Notes under the pieces: model-generated
Seen by the model: the letters and a program-made list of their open reading frames with translations, nothing else
Told to the model about the DNA's origin: nothing
The model's database searches: none
Position numbers and translations under genes: made by a program
Source of the DNA: Sphingobium sp. 15-1
Lineage (GTDB): Bacteria > Pseudomonadota > Alphaproteobacteria > Sphingomonadales > Sphingomonadaceae
Assembly: GCF_013375535.1 (NCBI RefSeq)
Contig: NZ_JABXJG010000001.1
Span: 124,001 to 188,000 of the forward strand
DNA: 64,000 bases
Direction: 5' to 3'
In this document: positions 21,923 through 30,935 of the stretch, piece by piece
How positions within the stretch are numbered: the first letter of the stretch is position 1
Layout of the letters: each line of letters opens with the position of its first letter

Positions 21923-22876
21923 TCAGCGCCGCATGAAGCCCAGCCATCGCAAACCCATATAGGTCGCGATCGCCGCGCCGATGGCGATCAGCGTCGCGTG
22001 CATCGTGCCGTAGGGCCCCTGGGCCAAGGGCAGGCCGCCCGTATTCATGCCGAAGATCCCGGTGACCAGCGTCGCCGGAAGCATGAGCGCGGTGACGATC
22101 GACAGGATATAGAGATTCTGGTTCGTCCGTTGCGCTTCCTGAATGTCCAGCTCCTCCCGCAACAGCCGCAACTGGCCTTGCACCCCGAAAATGTCGGCAT
22201 CCAGTTCCTGGAGTCTCTGCGCCAGCTTTTCCACGCTGGGGCGCAGCGCGTCCGGCAATTCCTCATCCTGTTCCAAGCGCTGGAACACGCCGCGCATGCC
22301 CGACAACAGGCGGTGTATCTGAGCCAGCCTGCGCCTGATGCCGATCAGGTCGCGCGCCTTGGGCGGATCGCGTCCTTCCAGAAAGCTGTCCTCGGCCTGT
22401 TGCACGTCGGTGCTGAGTCTGCGGCTGATCTCCGTGATATTGTCGCCTATGGCGCCGACCAGCAGCTCAAGCGCCTGCGCCGGACCCAGGATGCCGCGCG
22501 ACAGGCGGTTCCTGACGATGTCGGCGGACCGGATCGGGTGCAGGCGTGTGGTCAGCATCAGGTCGGGCGTCAGGGCGATGCGCATCGCGCCCACCCGGGC
22601 CGTGTCCGCCACGTCGAAATCGCGCTCGAAATCGTGCAGCACGCATCCCACGGCGCCGCCGTCGACCAAGGCGCGTTGGTGCGTGTCGGCCGACAGCAGC
22701 AAATCCCGCACAGCCAGCGGCAGTTGTTCCGCCCGTTCGATCCAACTGCGCGTGCCATGATCGGCCAGATTGAGATGCAGCCAGCGGAAATGCCCGGCAG
22801 GCGGGCTTTCGCAATGCTGGACGGGCACGGTCCCCCGGCCGGTGACGTCGATGCCCCAGATCAGCCCCGGCGCCAT
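21923..22876 (-). CDS. CorA/ZntB-type divalent cation transporter
   Basis: A 317-residue inner-membrane protein: a long soluble N-terminal part with helices (QLRLLREELDIQEAQRTNQN), then two C-terminal membrane helices with the family signature in VTGIFGMNTGGLP. The GMN motif is the ion-entry mark of CorA proteins; the N-terminal wording is closer to ZntB-like zinc transporters than to CorA proper. The direction and metal are not decided by sequence. It ends 11 bp from the stop of the broken CYTH gene. Confidence 0.88.
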   Translation of the reverse strand: MAPGLIWGIDVTGRGTVPVQHCESPPAGHFRWLHLNLADHGTRSWIERAEQLPLAVRDLLLSADTHQRALVDGGAVGCVLHDFERDFDVADTARVGAMRIALTPDLMLTTRLHPIRSADIVRNRLSRGILGPAQALELLVGAIGDNITEISRRLSTDVQQAEDSFLEGRDPPKARDLIGIRRRLAQIHRLLSGMRGVFQRLEQDEELPDALRPSVEKLAQRLQELDADIFGVQGQLRLLREELDIQEAQRTNQNLYILSIVTALMLPATLVTGIFGMNTGGLPLAQGPYGTMHATLIAIGAAIATYMGLRWLGFMRR

Positions 22877-23085
22877 GCCTCGGGCTGGCGCGGGAACCGG
22901 GCCGGGGATGGGGCCGTCGGCGGTTATGGCAGGCTCCGCCCGATGATCCGCGAAAGGAACTGGGGAAGGGTCATAGCCGCCATGGCCACGGTCGCGCTCA
23001 TCGTCTCGCCTCGATCCTATGGGCTGGCTGAGGTTAGGCGTGGTTGATGACAGGCTTGTTGCAGGCGGCCATCGCCGGATTGTCG

Positions 23086-23916
23086 CTATCGTCCTACCGG
23101 GGTCGGCGCGATCTCGTTGGCGACGACTTCGTTCTTCGCCCGATCGATCGACCAGAGGCGGCGCGGCTGCGCGGGATCCCAGTCGATCGCCTGGCCAGGC
23201 GTCGCGATGCCGATGATGCGGCGCAGCTCCAGCGTCGACCCGGCCTCCGGAAAGGCGAGTTCGTAGAGTTCCGGTCGGTCATGGCCCGTCACGTACAGCC
23301 GGCCGTCGGCGCTCCAGCTCGCGCCGGAGCAGCTATAGGGGGTGAAGCGGGCCAGCACTTCCGGCGGGAAGGTCCAGGCGGCCTCCTGCCGGAACTGGTC
23401 GTCCATGCGGACCAGCAGCGTATAGCGCGTGTCGCGGCCCGGCTCCCCGCCCTTGCCGGCATAATTGGCGAAGACCGCCCACCATTTGCCATCATGTCGG
23501 TCCAGCGCCGTCAGCGATCCGGGGCCGAAACCCAGGCTGACCGTGCGGATATGGCGCAGCGTGGCGGTGTCGAAAAATTCGACCGCGCTGGTCTGCGGCA
23601 CCGCCGGATAGTTGGACGCGGCGCAGACCAGTTCGCGCCCCGCCACGGTGCAACTGTTCATATGCGGAAAAAGCCGCCGTTCGCCCTGCCATTGGGCGAC
23701 GCGTTCCCCGGTGGCGATGCGATATTTGCCGATCCGGTCATTGTCCACGGCATAGAGGAACTTGCCGTCGGACGCTGCGCCCTGATTGGCTTCGGGCGCG
23801 GTCATGCGGAAGGTCACAGGGGACGGGGCGGGCGATGGCGCGTCGGACGGCTGCGCGCCTGCCATGCTGGCAAGTGTGGCCATAAGCGCCGCGGGAACCA
23901 GAAAATTCGCTTTCAT
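23086..23916 (-). CDS. Exported beta-propeller-like protein of unknown function
   Basis: A 276-residue protein with a signal peptide (MKANFLVPAALMATL...MAGAQ) and repeated short beta-type stretches such as DGKFLYAVDNDRIGKYRIA, TLRHIRTVSLGFGPGSLTA and DGRLYVTGHDRPELYEL, suggesting a propeller. I do not recognise a named family. It lies 130 bp after an outer-membrane barrel gene on the same strand and may be the last gene of that unit, so a periplasmic binding or scaffold role is possible (inference). Ribosome binding site is weak. Confidence 0.7.
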   Translation of the reverse strand: MKANFLVPAALMATLASMAGAQPSDAPSPAPSPVTFRMTAPEANQGAASDGKFLYAVDNDRIGKYRIATGERVAQWQGERRLFPHMNSCTVAGRELVCAASNYPAVPQTSAVEFFDTATLRHIRTVSLGFGPGSLTALDRHDGKWWAVFANYAGKGGEPGRDTRYTLLVRMDDQFRQEAAWTFPPEVLARFTPYSCSGASWSADGRLYVTGHDRPELYELAFPEAGSTLELRRIIGIATPGQAIDWDPAQPRRLWSIDRAKNEVVANEIAPTPVGR

Positions 23917-24046
23917 ATCGGCTCGGGCGATCGAATCCTGTCGGGGATGGGACTATCCCATGCTCCCGCTTTTACGGGAATGGGGTGCTGCCTGGATGGA
24001 GCAGGCCTTAGGCCGGTTGCGTGACAATTTCATGTTGGCGTCCGCC

Positions 24047-25198
24047 TCACCAAAGGAATTCGGCCCCCAGCATCAGTCTGCGCGCCTGCTCGGCGGCAAG
24101 GATGGACCCGGACGGAGCGTCGCTGAGCAGGGCGGTGCTGGCGAGCCGGTCGGGATCGGTCAGCCGCAGCGTGATGGCGAGCGGGACTTCGGGGCTTTGA
24201 TACCGCATGTCCGCCTCTATCCTGAAGCGGCGCGGCGATGTTCGCGCATCGCTGGCAAATGCGGGCAGGCTGCCGCGCGTGCCGCGCAGCGTCGCCCTGA
24301 GCGGCCCGCCGGTCCAGCCCGTCTCGATGGCGAGGCTATGTTCCCGCGCGCCATGATCCGCCGCATGGTCGAGGCGCGCCTCGCCATAGCGCAGGCCCCA
24401 ATGCCAGTTCGGCGTCAGGCGATGACGAAACCCGATGCTGACGCCGCGCAATTGGGCCGAACCGCCGTTGAGGGGCAGGGCGGAGCGGTCCGCGAAGGAC
24501 AGGCGGTCGCTGATCCGCCCCCGATAGGCCGTCACCGCAAAGCCAAGGTCGCTTGATGCTTGCCAATCCGCGTCGAAGCGCGTGCGGCTGATCCTTTCGG
24601 GTTGCAGGCGGCGGGCGAGGGCGCGAAAATCCTCATGCGCCAATCCCAGGGGGCCGGAACGGCCGGTCTCCCCAAAGCCGCGCATATTTTCCCTGTACCC
24701 CAAGGACAGGGCAAGGTCGGAGCGCGGGGTGAAGGCGAGCGTCCCTTGAGGCAGGAACCAGTCGCGCACCCGCAGCCGGCCGTCCCGGCCGGTCGCGGTC
24801 ACATTGGCGCTGCGGTTGCTGAGCTTCATGCCCTGGAATCCCAGCACGGCGGTCAGCGTGCCGCTGAGCGGCATCTGGTCTTGAACGGTCAGCAGGACCA
24901 TGCGGCTCCGCGGCGCGAAGCCGGGGAGCGGTTCGGCCATCATGGCCGTCGAAACGCTCTGCTTCTGTCGTCGGAGCATGATCTTCACCATGTCGGCCCG
25001 GTCATCGACCGGCGCCAGGTCCAGCCGGTCCATGCGCGCCCGCGACGACCTGACCGGGAAGGCGGAGCGCATCATCCGCAGCCCGGCGCGGGGCTTCAGC
25101 GAGAAAGCGGCGCTTTCGGGGGATAATTGCGCCGTAGCGGGCGGATGCGCCGCCAGCAGCGTGGCGGACAAGGCGAGCGCCAGGGGGCGGCGGTGCAT
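24047..25198 (-). CDS. Outer-membrane beta-barrel protein without plug domain
   Basis: A 383-residue exported protein: signal peptide ending PPATAQ, then strands of alternating polarity typical of a barrel (GLRYGEARLDHAADH, FRIEADMRYQSPEVPLAI), ending in the terminal aromatic of LMLGAEFLW. It resembles the C-terminal barrel of TonB receptors but has no plug or TonB box. The ATG at 25198 overlaps the stop of the upstream phosphodiesterase gene by one base (TGATG), so the two are translationally coupled. Family not identified. Confidence 0.7.
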   Translation of the reverse strand: MHRRPLALALSATLLAAHPPATAQLSPESAAFSLKPRAGLRMMRSAFPVRSSRARMDRLDLAPVDDRADMVKIMLRRQKQSVSTAMMAEPLPGFAPRSRMVLLTVQDQMPLSGTLTAVLGFQGMKLSNRSANVTATGRDGRLRVRDWFLPQGTLAFTPRSDLALSLGYRENMRGFGETGRSGPLGLAHEDFRALARRLQPERISRTRFDADWQASSDLGFAVTAYRGRISDRLSFADRSALPLNGGSAQLRGVSIGFRHRLTPNWHWGLRYGEARLDHAADHGAREHSLAIETGWTGGPLRATLRGTRGSLPAFASDARTSPRRFRIEADMRYQSPEVPLAITLRLTDPDRLASTALLSDAPSGSILAAEQARRLMLGAEFLW

Positions 25199-26310
25199 CA
25201 ATGCCCCTCTCCCGGACGGATGGGCAAGGGATCGCGGCTGGCAAAGTGGACCGGTTCATGCGGGCGGCGCACCGGCATGCGGTAGCGGACGACATAGCCG
25301 AAATGATCCGACAGCGGTTCGCCTCCGGCCTCGCTGCCGAACGGCACTTGCGCCCGGAGGACCGCCATGGGCCTGTCCCTGCCGTCGCGGGCGAAGATCC
25401 AGTCCTTGCCATGTTCGACTGCGTGGAGCAGGTCGCGGCGCGCGCCCTTGTCGGCCGCCGCCTGGGCGAGAGCCTGGCGGGCGCCGTCCAGGGCGGGCGC
25501 GACAAAGCGCAGGCCGGACCGGTCGAAGCCGCTGAAGAAGGCGTTGCGCCGCCGCATGTCGCCGCCGATGTTCATGTCGCCGCCCAGGATTAGCGCCTGT
25601 CCTTCGGGAACATGGCCGGCCACGAAACGGGCCATCAGTCCGACCTGCCGCGCAAAGGCCTGCTGCGTCCGGTCGATGGGCACCATGGCCGCGGCGCGGG
25701 CATTCAGATGCGCGTTGACGATGCTGACCGGTCCCGCGCCCGGCACATGGAGATGCGCGATCAGCACCCCCTTGTTCGCCATGCAGTCCAATCCGGCGCA
25801 GGCGAAATCGGGAAAGGCCATCCGGTCGATTCCGGCGATCCGATAATCGGACAGGATCATGAGTCCGCTGCTCAAGGATTTCCCCATCCGCTCGCCCCGG
25901 TCCCAGCGCGCCGTCTGGAGATAGGCGAGGTCGGCCGCATCCGTGCGCGTCTCCGTTCGCAATGCGCTGTCGGGACCGAAGGCGACGTGCCGGTAGCCCG
26001 CCTGGGCGGCAAGCGCCTGCGCCTCCGAAGAAAAGGCCTCCTGCAACAGCACGACATGGGGTTGGCGGCCCGTCCGGCGCATGGCCACCAGTCTTTGGCC
26101 GATCCGGTCCAGCGCTTCGTCCCGGCCCAGGGCCAGCGGCCATGGCAGTCCCTTGATATTATATGTCATGACGGACAGGACAGGGCTGTCCGCCGTCGCC
26201 ATGGCGGACGCCGCCGCCATTGACGCGAGATGCGGATCTTCCCTGCCCGATCCCGATGTCGCAAGCATGGCCAGCCCGGCGAAGAGCAATGGCTGAAATG
26301 CCTTGAGCAT
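25198..26310 (-). CDS. Exported EEP-family phosphodiesterase, sphingomyelinase-like
   Basis: A 370-residue protein with an N-terminal hydrophobic export signal and an endonuclease/exonuclease/phosphatase fold. The metal and catalytic motifs are all present: MTYNIKG, LLQEAF, VNAHLNA, LGGDMNIG and the final LSDHFGYVVRY. The middle stretch CAGLDCMANKGVL recalls the Asn-Lys-Gly loop of neutral sphingomyelinases, more than that of DNases. A lipid phosphodiesterase acting in the periplasm or outside is therefore plausible, notable in bacteria whose outer membrane carries sphingolipids (inference). It heads the unit with the plugless barrel and the propeller-like protein. Confidence 0.8.
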   Translation of the reverse strand: MLKAFQPLLFAGLAMLATSGSGREDPHLASMAAASAMATADSPVLSVMTYNIKGLPWPLALGRDEALDRIGQRLVAMRRTGRQPHVVLLQEAFSSEAQALAAQAGYRHVAFGPDSALRTETRTDAADLAYLQTARWDRGERMGKSLSSGLMILSDYRIAGIDRMAFPDFACAGLDCMANKGVLIAHLHVPGAGPVSIVNAHLNARAAAMVPIDRTQQAFARQVGLMARFVAGHVPEGQALILGGDMNIGGDMRRRNAFFSGFDRSGLRFVAPALDGARQALAQAAADKGARRDLLHAVEHGKDWIFARDGRDRPMAVLRAQVPFGSEAGGEPLSDHFGYVVRYRMPVRRPHEPVHFASRDPLPIRPGEGH

Positions 26311-26786
26311 GATGATGACCCCCCGGTTTGAGGGCGCAATTAGCAGGGCATTGGGTCAGGGCAGTGGCGGTAGCGCTGCAACGGGATGAAATTTCGGAGT
26401 CAGGTTTTTCATCGAAATGCCATCACTCTGTCATGATTCCATTTTGGAAAGAGCATAGGTCGGGGAACGGCCGCTTCGTTCGTCTTTGTTGATGCGCAAA
26501 GAAATTTTTTGAATTTATAATAAAAAACAGTTAAATGCTGAAATATTGAAAATATATTATAATATATATTACGATAACTACATTCATATATTTAGTTATA
26601 ATTGTAAATTGCGGCGATATATGTGAAATATACAAGATAAAATCCATGAAAAGATGGATTATGAAACGAAAATTACAGGAGATAGAGGGTTATTGTTACA
26701 GTTGATGTAACAAAAATGTTGTGATCCCGACCTAATGGCGGCCCCGCAAAACATCCACTCGATGGGTTTGAAAAGGGGTTACACGC
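26311..26786. promoter_or_regulatory. AT-rich intergenic island upstream of a TonB receptor
   Basis: The longest gene-free stretch of the window. From about 26500 to 26720 the base composition drops far below the surrounding GC level, with near-palindromic AATATATTATAATATATATT around 26550 and runs of A and T. Two clean inverted repeats follow: AATCCAT/ATGGATT (26641-26647, 26654-26660) and TTGTTAC/GTAACAA (26693-26699, 26707-26713). AAAAGGGG before ATG 26787 is the receptor's ribosome binding site. No gene is seen in it. Likely roles are a strongly bent promoter or a nucleoid-protein site for the receptor gene. Confidence 0.6.
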
Positions 26787-29327
26787 ATGATTCGTTCTTC
26801 CGCCTCCTTGCTGCGCGCGTCGCTGTGCGGCCTGCTGCTGGCGTCGGTTTCCGCGCCCGCGCTGGCCAGCGCCGCCGCCGATGAGCAGCAGCCCGCAGAC
26901 GCCGCCGCCGTCGACGATGCCGGCCTCGGCACGATCGTCGTCACCGCCACCAAGCGCGAAACCAACCTGCAGGAAACCCCGATCTCCATGGCGGTGATGA
27001 GCACGGAAGCGCTCAAGGACCGTCACGTCGCCAGCCTGTACGACCTGGCCGACGGCGCCGTCCCGTCGCTGCGCATCGCCACCTTCGAAGCGCGCCAGTC
27101 GGCTCTTACCATCGGCATTCGCGGCATCGTGCCGCTCGACGCCAACCAGCCCGCCCGTGAACAGGGCGTCGGCATCTATGTCGACGGCGTCTATATGGGC
27201 CGTCAGCACGGCCTGAACGCCGCGCTGTTCGACGTCGAGCGCGTCGAAGTGCTGAAGGGCCCACAGGGCACGCTGTTCGGCCGCAACACCGAAGGCGGCG
27301 CGCTCAGCATCGTCAGCAAGGCGCCGACCGGCGAATGGGGTGGCCGTGTTGAGGCTGGCGCCGGCAATTATGGCGGCCGTACCGCCGATGCCCATATCGA
27401 CCTGCCCAAGATCGCCGGCTTCTCGATCAAGCTGGACGGCGTGATCCAGCATCAGGACGCGACCACCCGCAATCCGCTCGCTGGCCAGGCCGGCTTCAAC
27501 TATTATAACCGCAAGGGCCTGCGCGCCGCCGTGCGCTGGCAGCCGACCAGCAGCATCACCAACGACTTCGCCTATGACGTCGCGAAGGATGAAAACACGC
27601 CCTTCTACAGCCAGTTGCTGAACTACAACCCCAATGGCTGTCATGCGGGTACCCAGGCTTCGCAACCCGCCTGCACCCTGCCGGGCACCGCCTATACCAA
27701 CCTCGCTTTCAGCGGCACGCAGACCGCTGTGCGGCCGCTGCTGCCTGGCGTCGTGGTCAATGGCGACACCCGCATGAAGGTGGCCGACATCGGCGTGCCG
27801 CAGCAGCCCAGCGTCGACAAGACCCACGGCTTCACCAATACGCTGAAGTGGGAAGTCTCGCCGGAGATCGAGCTGCGCTCCATCACCGCATGGCGCGGCG
27901 TCGACGCGACCCAGTGGGACAATAGCGGCGGCGCCCATCGCGTGCCGCTGGTCAATCTGACCGCGTCGTGCACCCAGGCCGCACCCTGCGGGTTTAGCCG
28001 CTACAGCCTTGCCGACCTGCGCCAGCGCCAGTTCAGCCAGGAACTCCAGGCCGTCGGCACCATCAGCAACATCGACTATGTCGTTGGCGGCTTCTACTTC
28101 AACGAACATGTCAGCGACGACGCCGCCACGCCGAATTCGGTGGGTGCGGTTGCCGTACTCAACAATCTGGGCCAGGTGGTCGGCGCGAATTATGTGACCC
28201 TCAACCCCTGCACCGGTTCGAGCGGTTTCGGCTCGCAGGTCGGCTGCCGTTCGATCGACCGCGCCTCGGAAGTCTGGTCGAAAAGCTATGCCGCCTATGG
28301 CCAGCTCACCTGGAACGCCACTGACGCGCTGCACATCACTGTCGGCGGCCGCTACACGCATGACGAGAAGAAGGGCGTTCTGCACTTCTCGCGCAACGTG
28401 AATTATGACGTCAACACGACCGCGGCGACCGCTGCCGGTTACAAGCCGCTCGACAAGACGTGGAACCGCTTCAACCCGATGGCGACCGTCGCCTATGACG
28501 TCAGCAACGACGTGCATGTCTACGCCAAATATGCGACCGGCTACCGCGCTGGCGGCGCCAGCTCGCGCACGGCCAACTATCAGCCCTTCAATCCTGAAGA
28601 TGTGAAGTCCTATGAAGTCGGCCTGAAGAGCGACTTCTGGAACAACCGCGCCCGCTTCAACCTGGCCGGTTACATCATGGACCGCAAAGACAGCCAGGTC
28701 GACATCAGCTCGATCCAGCCGTTCAACGGTTCCAACTTCAACAATCTGGTCACGATCAATGCGCCAGGCACCACCAAGATCCGGGGCATCGAGGCGGACC
28801 TGACCGTCGAGCCGGTCGACGGCCTGACGCTGAACGCATCCTATGCCTATACCTACACGCACATCCCGCTGGTGCCGATCACCTATACGGCGGGCGGCGC
28901 CTCGACCACGGTCCTCCAGCAGTTCTACATCGTCTTCACGCCGCGCAACGCCGCGAGCGGGTCGATCGACTACGCGCTGCCGATCGGCAGCGGCGACACG
29001 GCGCTGAAGTTCCACTTCGACGGCAATTATGCGCAGGCCACCCAGGCCTTCGACCAGTTCGCCACGAAGGCCGACAGCTCGCTGATCTTCAACGGCCGCA
29101 TTTCGTTGGCCAATATCGGGACCGGCCATGGCCGCAACCTGACGCTGAGCGTCTGGGGCCGCAACCTGTTCAACGAGCAATATGTCTTCCGCCGCGATCC
29201 GTCGAACAGCCTGCCTGCCGCGCCGACCTCCAGCGTGTCGACCGGCAATATCAGCAACATCCTGGGCGACTACGGCAACTTCAACGCGCCTCGCACCTAC
29301 GGCGTGGAAGCGTCCATCAAGTTCTGA
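26787..29327 (+). CDS. TonB-dependent receptor, probably highly expressed
   Basis: An 846-residue receptor: signal peptide ending PALASA, TonB-box-like TIVVTATKRETN, plug with VERVEVLKGPQGTLFGRNT, and a long barrel ending VEASIKF. Its codons are more strongly biased to C-ending forms (AAC, TTC, GGC) than those of its neighbours, which with the AT-rich upstream region and strong terminator suggests high expression. No partner transporter or enzyme is adjacent; a kinase/regulator pair is convergent downstream. Substrate unknown. Confidence 0.93.
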   Translation: MIRSSASLLRASLCGLLLASVSAPALASAAADEQQPADAAAVDDAGLGTIVVTATKRETNLQETPISMAVMSTEALKDRHVASLYDLADGAVPSLRIATFEARQSALTIGIRGIVPLDANQPAREQGVGIYVDGVYMGRQHGLNAALFDVERVEVLKGPQGTLFGRNTEGGALSIVSKAPTGEWGGRVEAGAGNYGGRTADAHIDLPKIAGFSIKLDGVIQHQDATTRNPLAGQAGFNYYNRKGLRAAVRWQPTSSITNDFAYDVAKDENTPFYSQLLNYNPNGCHAGTQASQPACTLPGTAYTNLAFSGTQTAVRPLLPGVVVNGDTRMKVADIGVPQQPSVDKTHGFTNTLKWEVSPEIELRSITAWRGVDATQWDNSGGAHRVPLVNLTASCTQAAPCGFSRYSLADLRQRQFSQELQAVGTISNIDYVVGGFYFNEHVSDDAATPNSVGAVAVLNNLGQVVGANYVTLNPCTGSSGFGSQVGCRSIDRASEVWSKSYAAYGQLTWNATDALHITVGGRYTHDEKKGVLHFSRNVNYDVNTTAATAAGYKPLDKTWNRFNPMATVAYDVSNDVHVYAKYATGYRAGGASSRTANYQPFNPEDVKSYEVGLKSDFWNNRARFNLAGYIMDRKDSQVDISSIQPFNGSNFNNLVTINAPGTTKIRGIEADLTVEPVDGLTLNASYAYTYTHIPLVPITYTAGGASTTVLQQFYIVFTPRNAASGSIDYALPIGSGDTALKFHFDGNYAQATQAFDQFATKADSSLIFNGRISLANIGTGHGRNLTLSVWGRNLFNEQYVFRRDPSNSLPAAPTSSVSTGNISNILGDYGNFNAPRTYGVEASIKF

Positions 29328-29339
29328 TCCGGACAAAGG

Positions 29340-29383
29340 AAGAGGCCGTGGCGTGCAACCCAGCACGCCACGGCCTCTTTTTT
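29340..29383 (+). terminator. Rho-independent terminator of the TonB-receptor gene
   Basis: A perfect 17-bp stem (AAGAGGCCGTGGCGTGC at 29340-29356, complement at 29363-29379) with a 6-nt loop and a run of six T ending at 29383, 12 bp after the receptor stop. The A-rich start of the stem also allows action on the other strand. Confidence 0.93.
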
Positions 29384-29450
29384 ATGCGCGAGAGTCCTTT
29401 CCGGATTGGGCTTGGGGGGATTGCGAGCCGTCTTTTGTCTTGAAGTGCAC

Positions 29451-29537
29451 CGTGCTCCTGCGAAGGCAGGAGCCCAGTTCCTACGGTGCGATGATCCACT
29501 AGGGGCGGGACTGGGCTCCTGCCTTCGCAGGAGCACG
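29451..29537. repeat. Palindromic doublet repeat, GTGCTCCTGC family
   Basis: Perfect 28-bp inverted arms (29451-29478 and 29510-29537), each itself a small hairpin CTCCTGC-GAAG-GCAGGAG. Two REP units face each other around a 31-bp centre, a REPIN-like layout. Related copies are at 49210-49296 (doublet) and 48035-48060 (single). Confidence 0.88.
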
Positions 29538-29599
29538 GCGCGCGCAATGGCCGCTACTGACCAAAGCCGGTCAAATCCCAACACAGCCTGCAACAAGCC

Positions 29600-30934
29600 C
29601 TAGGCTTGGGGCAGCCGCACCGTCACCCGCAACCCCGGCTGCGCATTGCCGAGGTCCAGCACCCCCCCATGCAGTTGCGCGATCGACGCCGCCAACGGCA
29701 GGCCGAAGCCATGTCCCTTTGCATGGCCGCCGCCTGACAGGCGCCCGAAACGGTCCAGCGCTCTGGCCCTGTCCTCTTCCGCGATGCCCGGACCGTCGTC
29801 GGCAATGACCAGCGAAACCGCCGTTCTGTCACGGCGCAGGGCGATGGAGATGGCGGTGCCCGCAGGGGTGTGCCGCAGGATGTTTTCGACAAGATTGACG
29901 ACCATCTGCACCAGCAACTGCCGGTCGCCATTCACTGTGAGGGCTTCCAGAGCCAGAGCCGCGATCCGATGCCCGCTTTCCTCGATCACGGGTTCCAGCG
30001 CCTCGATCGTCTCCTCGACCAGGGCATGCAGATCGACCGGCGCGAAATTCGCCCGCCGCGCGCCGCTATCCACCTCCGCAATGCGCAGCAGCGCCGCGAA
30101 CAGCGCCAGCAGCCGGTCGGCCTCTGCTTGCGCCGCCTCTATGCCTGGCCGCACCGGATCGGCGGCAGGATCGGTCCCGATCAGGCTGAGCTGGTTGCGC
30201 AGCCGCGCCAGTGGCGTGCGCAGTTCGTGCGCGACGCCGTTGGTGACGTTGCGGACCTCCTCCATCAGCTCGTTGATGCGATCCAGCATCCGGTTGAAGG
30301 CGGCGGCCTGGCTGTCGAAGGCGGTGCCCGATCCGTCGACCGGCACACGCTGCGACAGGTCGCCCTCGAATATCGCCTCCACCGTCCGGCGCATGTCGAC
30401 GATCCGCCGCCGCACGATCAGCGTGAAGGTGGTCGCCGCGGCCAGCGCAATGGCGATGATCGATCCGAAGCCGATCAGGTAGATGCGTTTGCGCGCCGCA
30501 TTATAATGGTCGAACGGCTCGGTTTCCGCGATCACCGCGAGGCGCAGGCCCTTGCCCAGATCGCGCACCAGCACCTTGCCGTGGGTGAGCCCCTTGATCC
30601 TGTCCGCGACATCGACCCGCGACGGGCCAAGCGGCAGGGGCCGGGTCACGCGCACATTGCCCGCGATCTGCCGCCCGTTTTCGAACAGGATGAAACCCAG
30701 GTCGCCCGTATCCCGGTCCCGCGCCGCCGCCATGATCCGCATGCCGATGCGCCGCGCCTGATGCACCTCTCCCTCCGGCGCGACCGACGCGCTGGCGCTT
30801 TCCAGGCGCTGGCCAACCAGATGGTCGATCGTCCGGAAGGTCGCGAAATAGATGCCGAAGGCGGTCGCCAGCGTCGCGCAGAGAAAAACCGCAAAGAAGG
30901 CGAGCGTCAGCGCCCGCAGCGATCGCAACTGCAA
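29600..30934 (-). CDS. Sensor histidine kinase
   Basis: A 444-residue kinase: N-terminal membrane helix, a periplasmic part of about 120 residues, a second helix (IYLIGFGSIIAIALAAATTF), HAMP, the phospho-His in GVAHELRTPLARL, and ATP-binding boxes (NLVENILRH, DDGPGIAEED, GHGFGLPLAASIA). It follows its response regulator at once. The start is a TTG at 30934 with GAGGGG before it; an ATG at 30939 overlapping the regulator stop is out of frame. Stimulus unknown; neighbours are TonB-receptor genes. Confidence 0.92.
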   Translation of the reverse strand: MQLRSLRALTLAFFAVFLCATLATAFGIYFATFRTIDHLVGQRLESASASVAPEGEVHQARRIGMRIMAAARDRDTGDLGFILFENGRQIAGNVRVTRPLPLGPSRVDVADRIKGLTHGKVLVRDLGKGLRLAVIAETEPFDHYNAARKRIYLIGFGSIIAIALAAATTFTLIVRRRIVDMRRTVEAIFEGDLSQRVPVDGSGTAFDSQAAAFNRMLDRINELMEEVRNVTNGVAHELRTPLARLRNQLSLIGTDPAADPVRPGIEAAQAEADRLLALFAALLRIAEVDSGARRANFAPVDLHALVEETIEALEPVIEESGHRIAALALEALTVNGDRQLLVQMVVNLVENILRHTPAGTAISIALRRDRTAVSLVIADDGPGIAEEDRARALDRFGRLSGGGHAKGHGFGLPLAASIAQLHGGVLDLGNAQPGLRVTVRLPQA

Positions 30935-30935
30935 A

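Noticed and set aside
24047-25198. TonB receptor with deleted plug (pseudogene)
   Set aside because: It has its own signal peptide, an overlapping coupled start and an intact barrel end, so it looks like a complete plugless protein.
26673-29366. 897-codon open frame on the minus strand opposite a TonB receptor
   Set aside because: Low-complexity Val/Gly/Asp/Arg product; an antisense artefact of the biased codons of the receptor gene.
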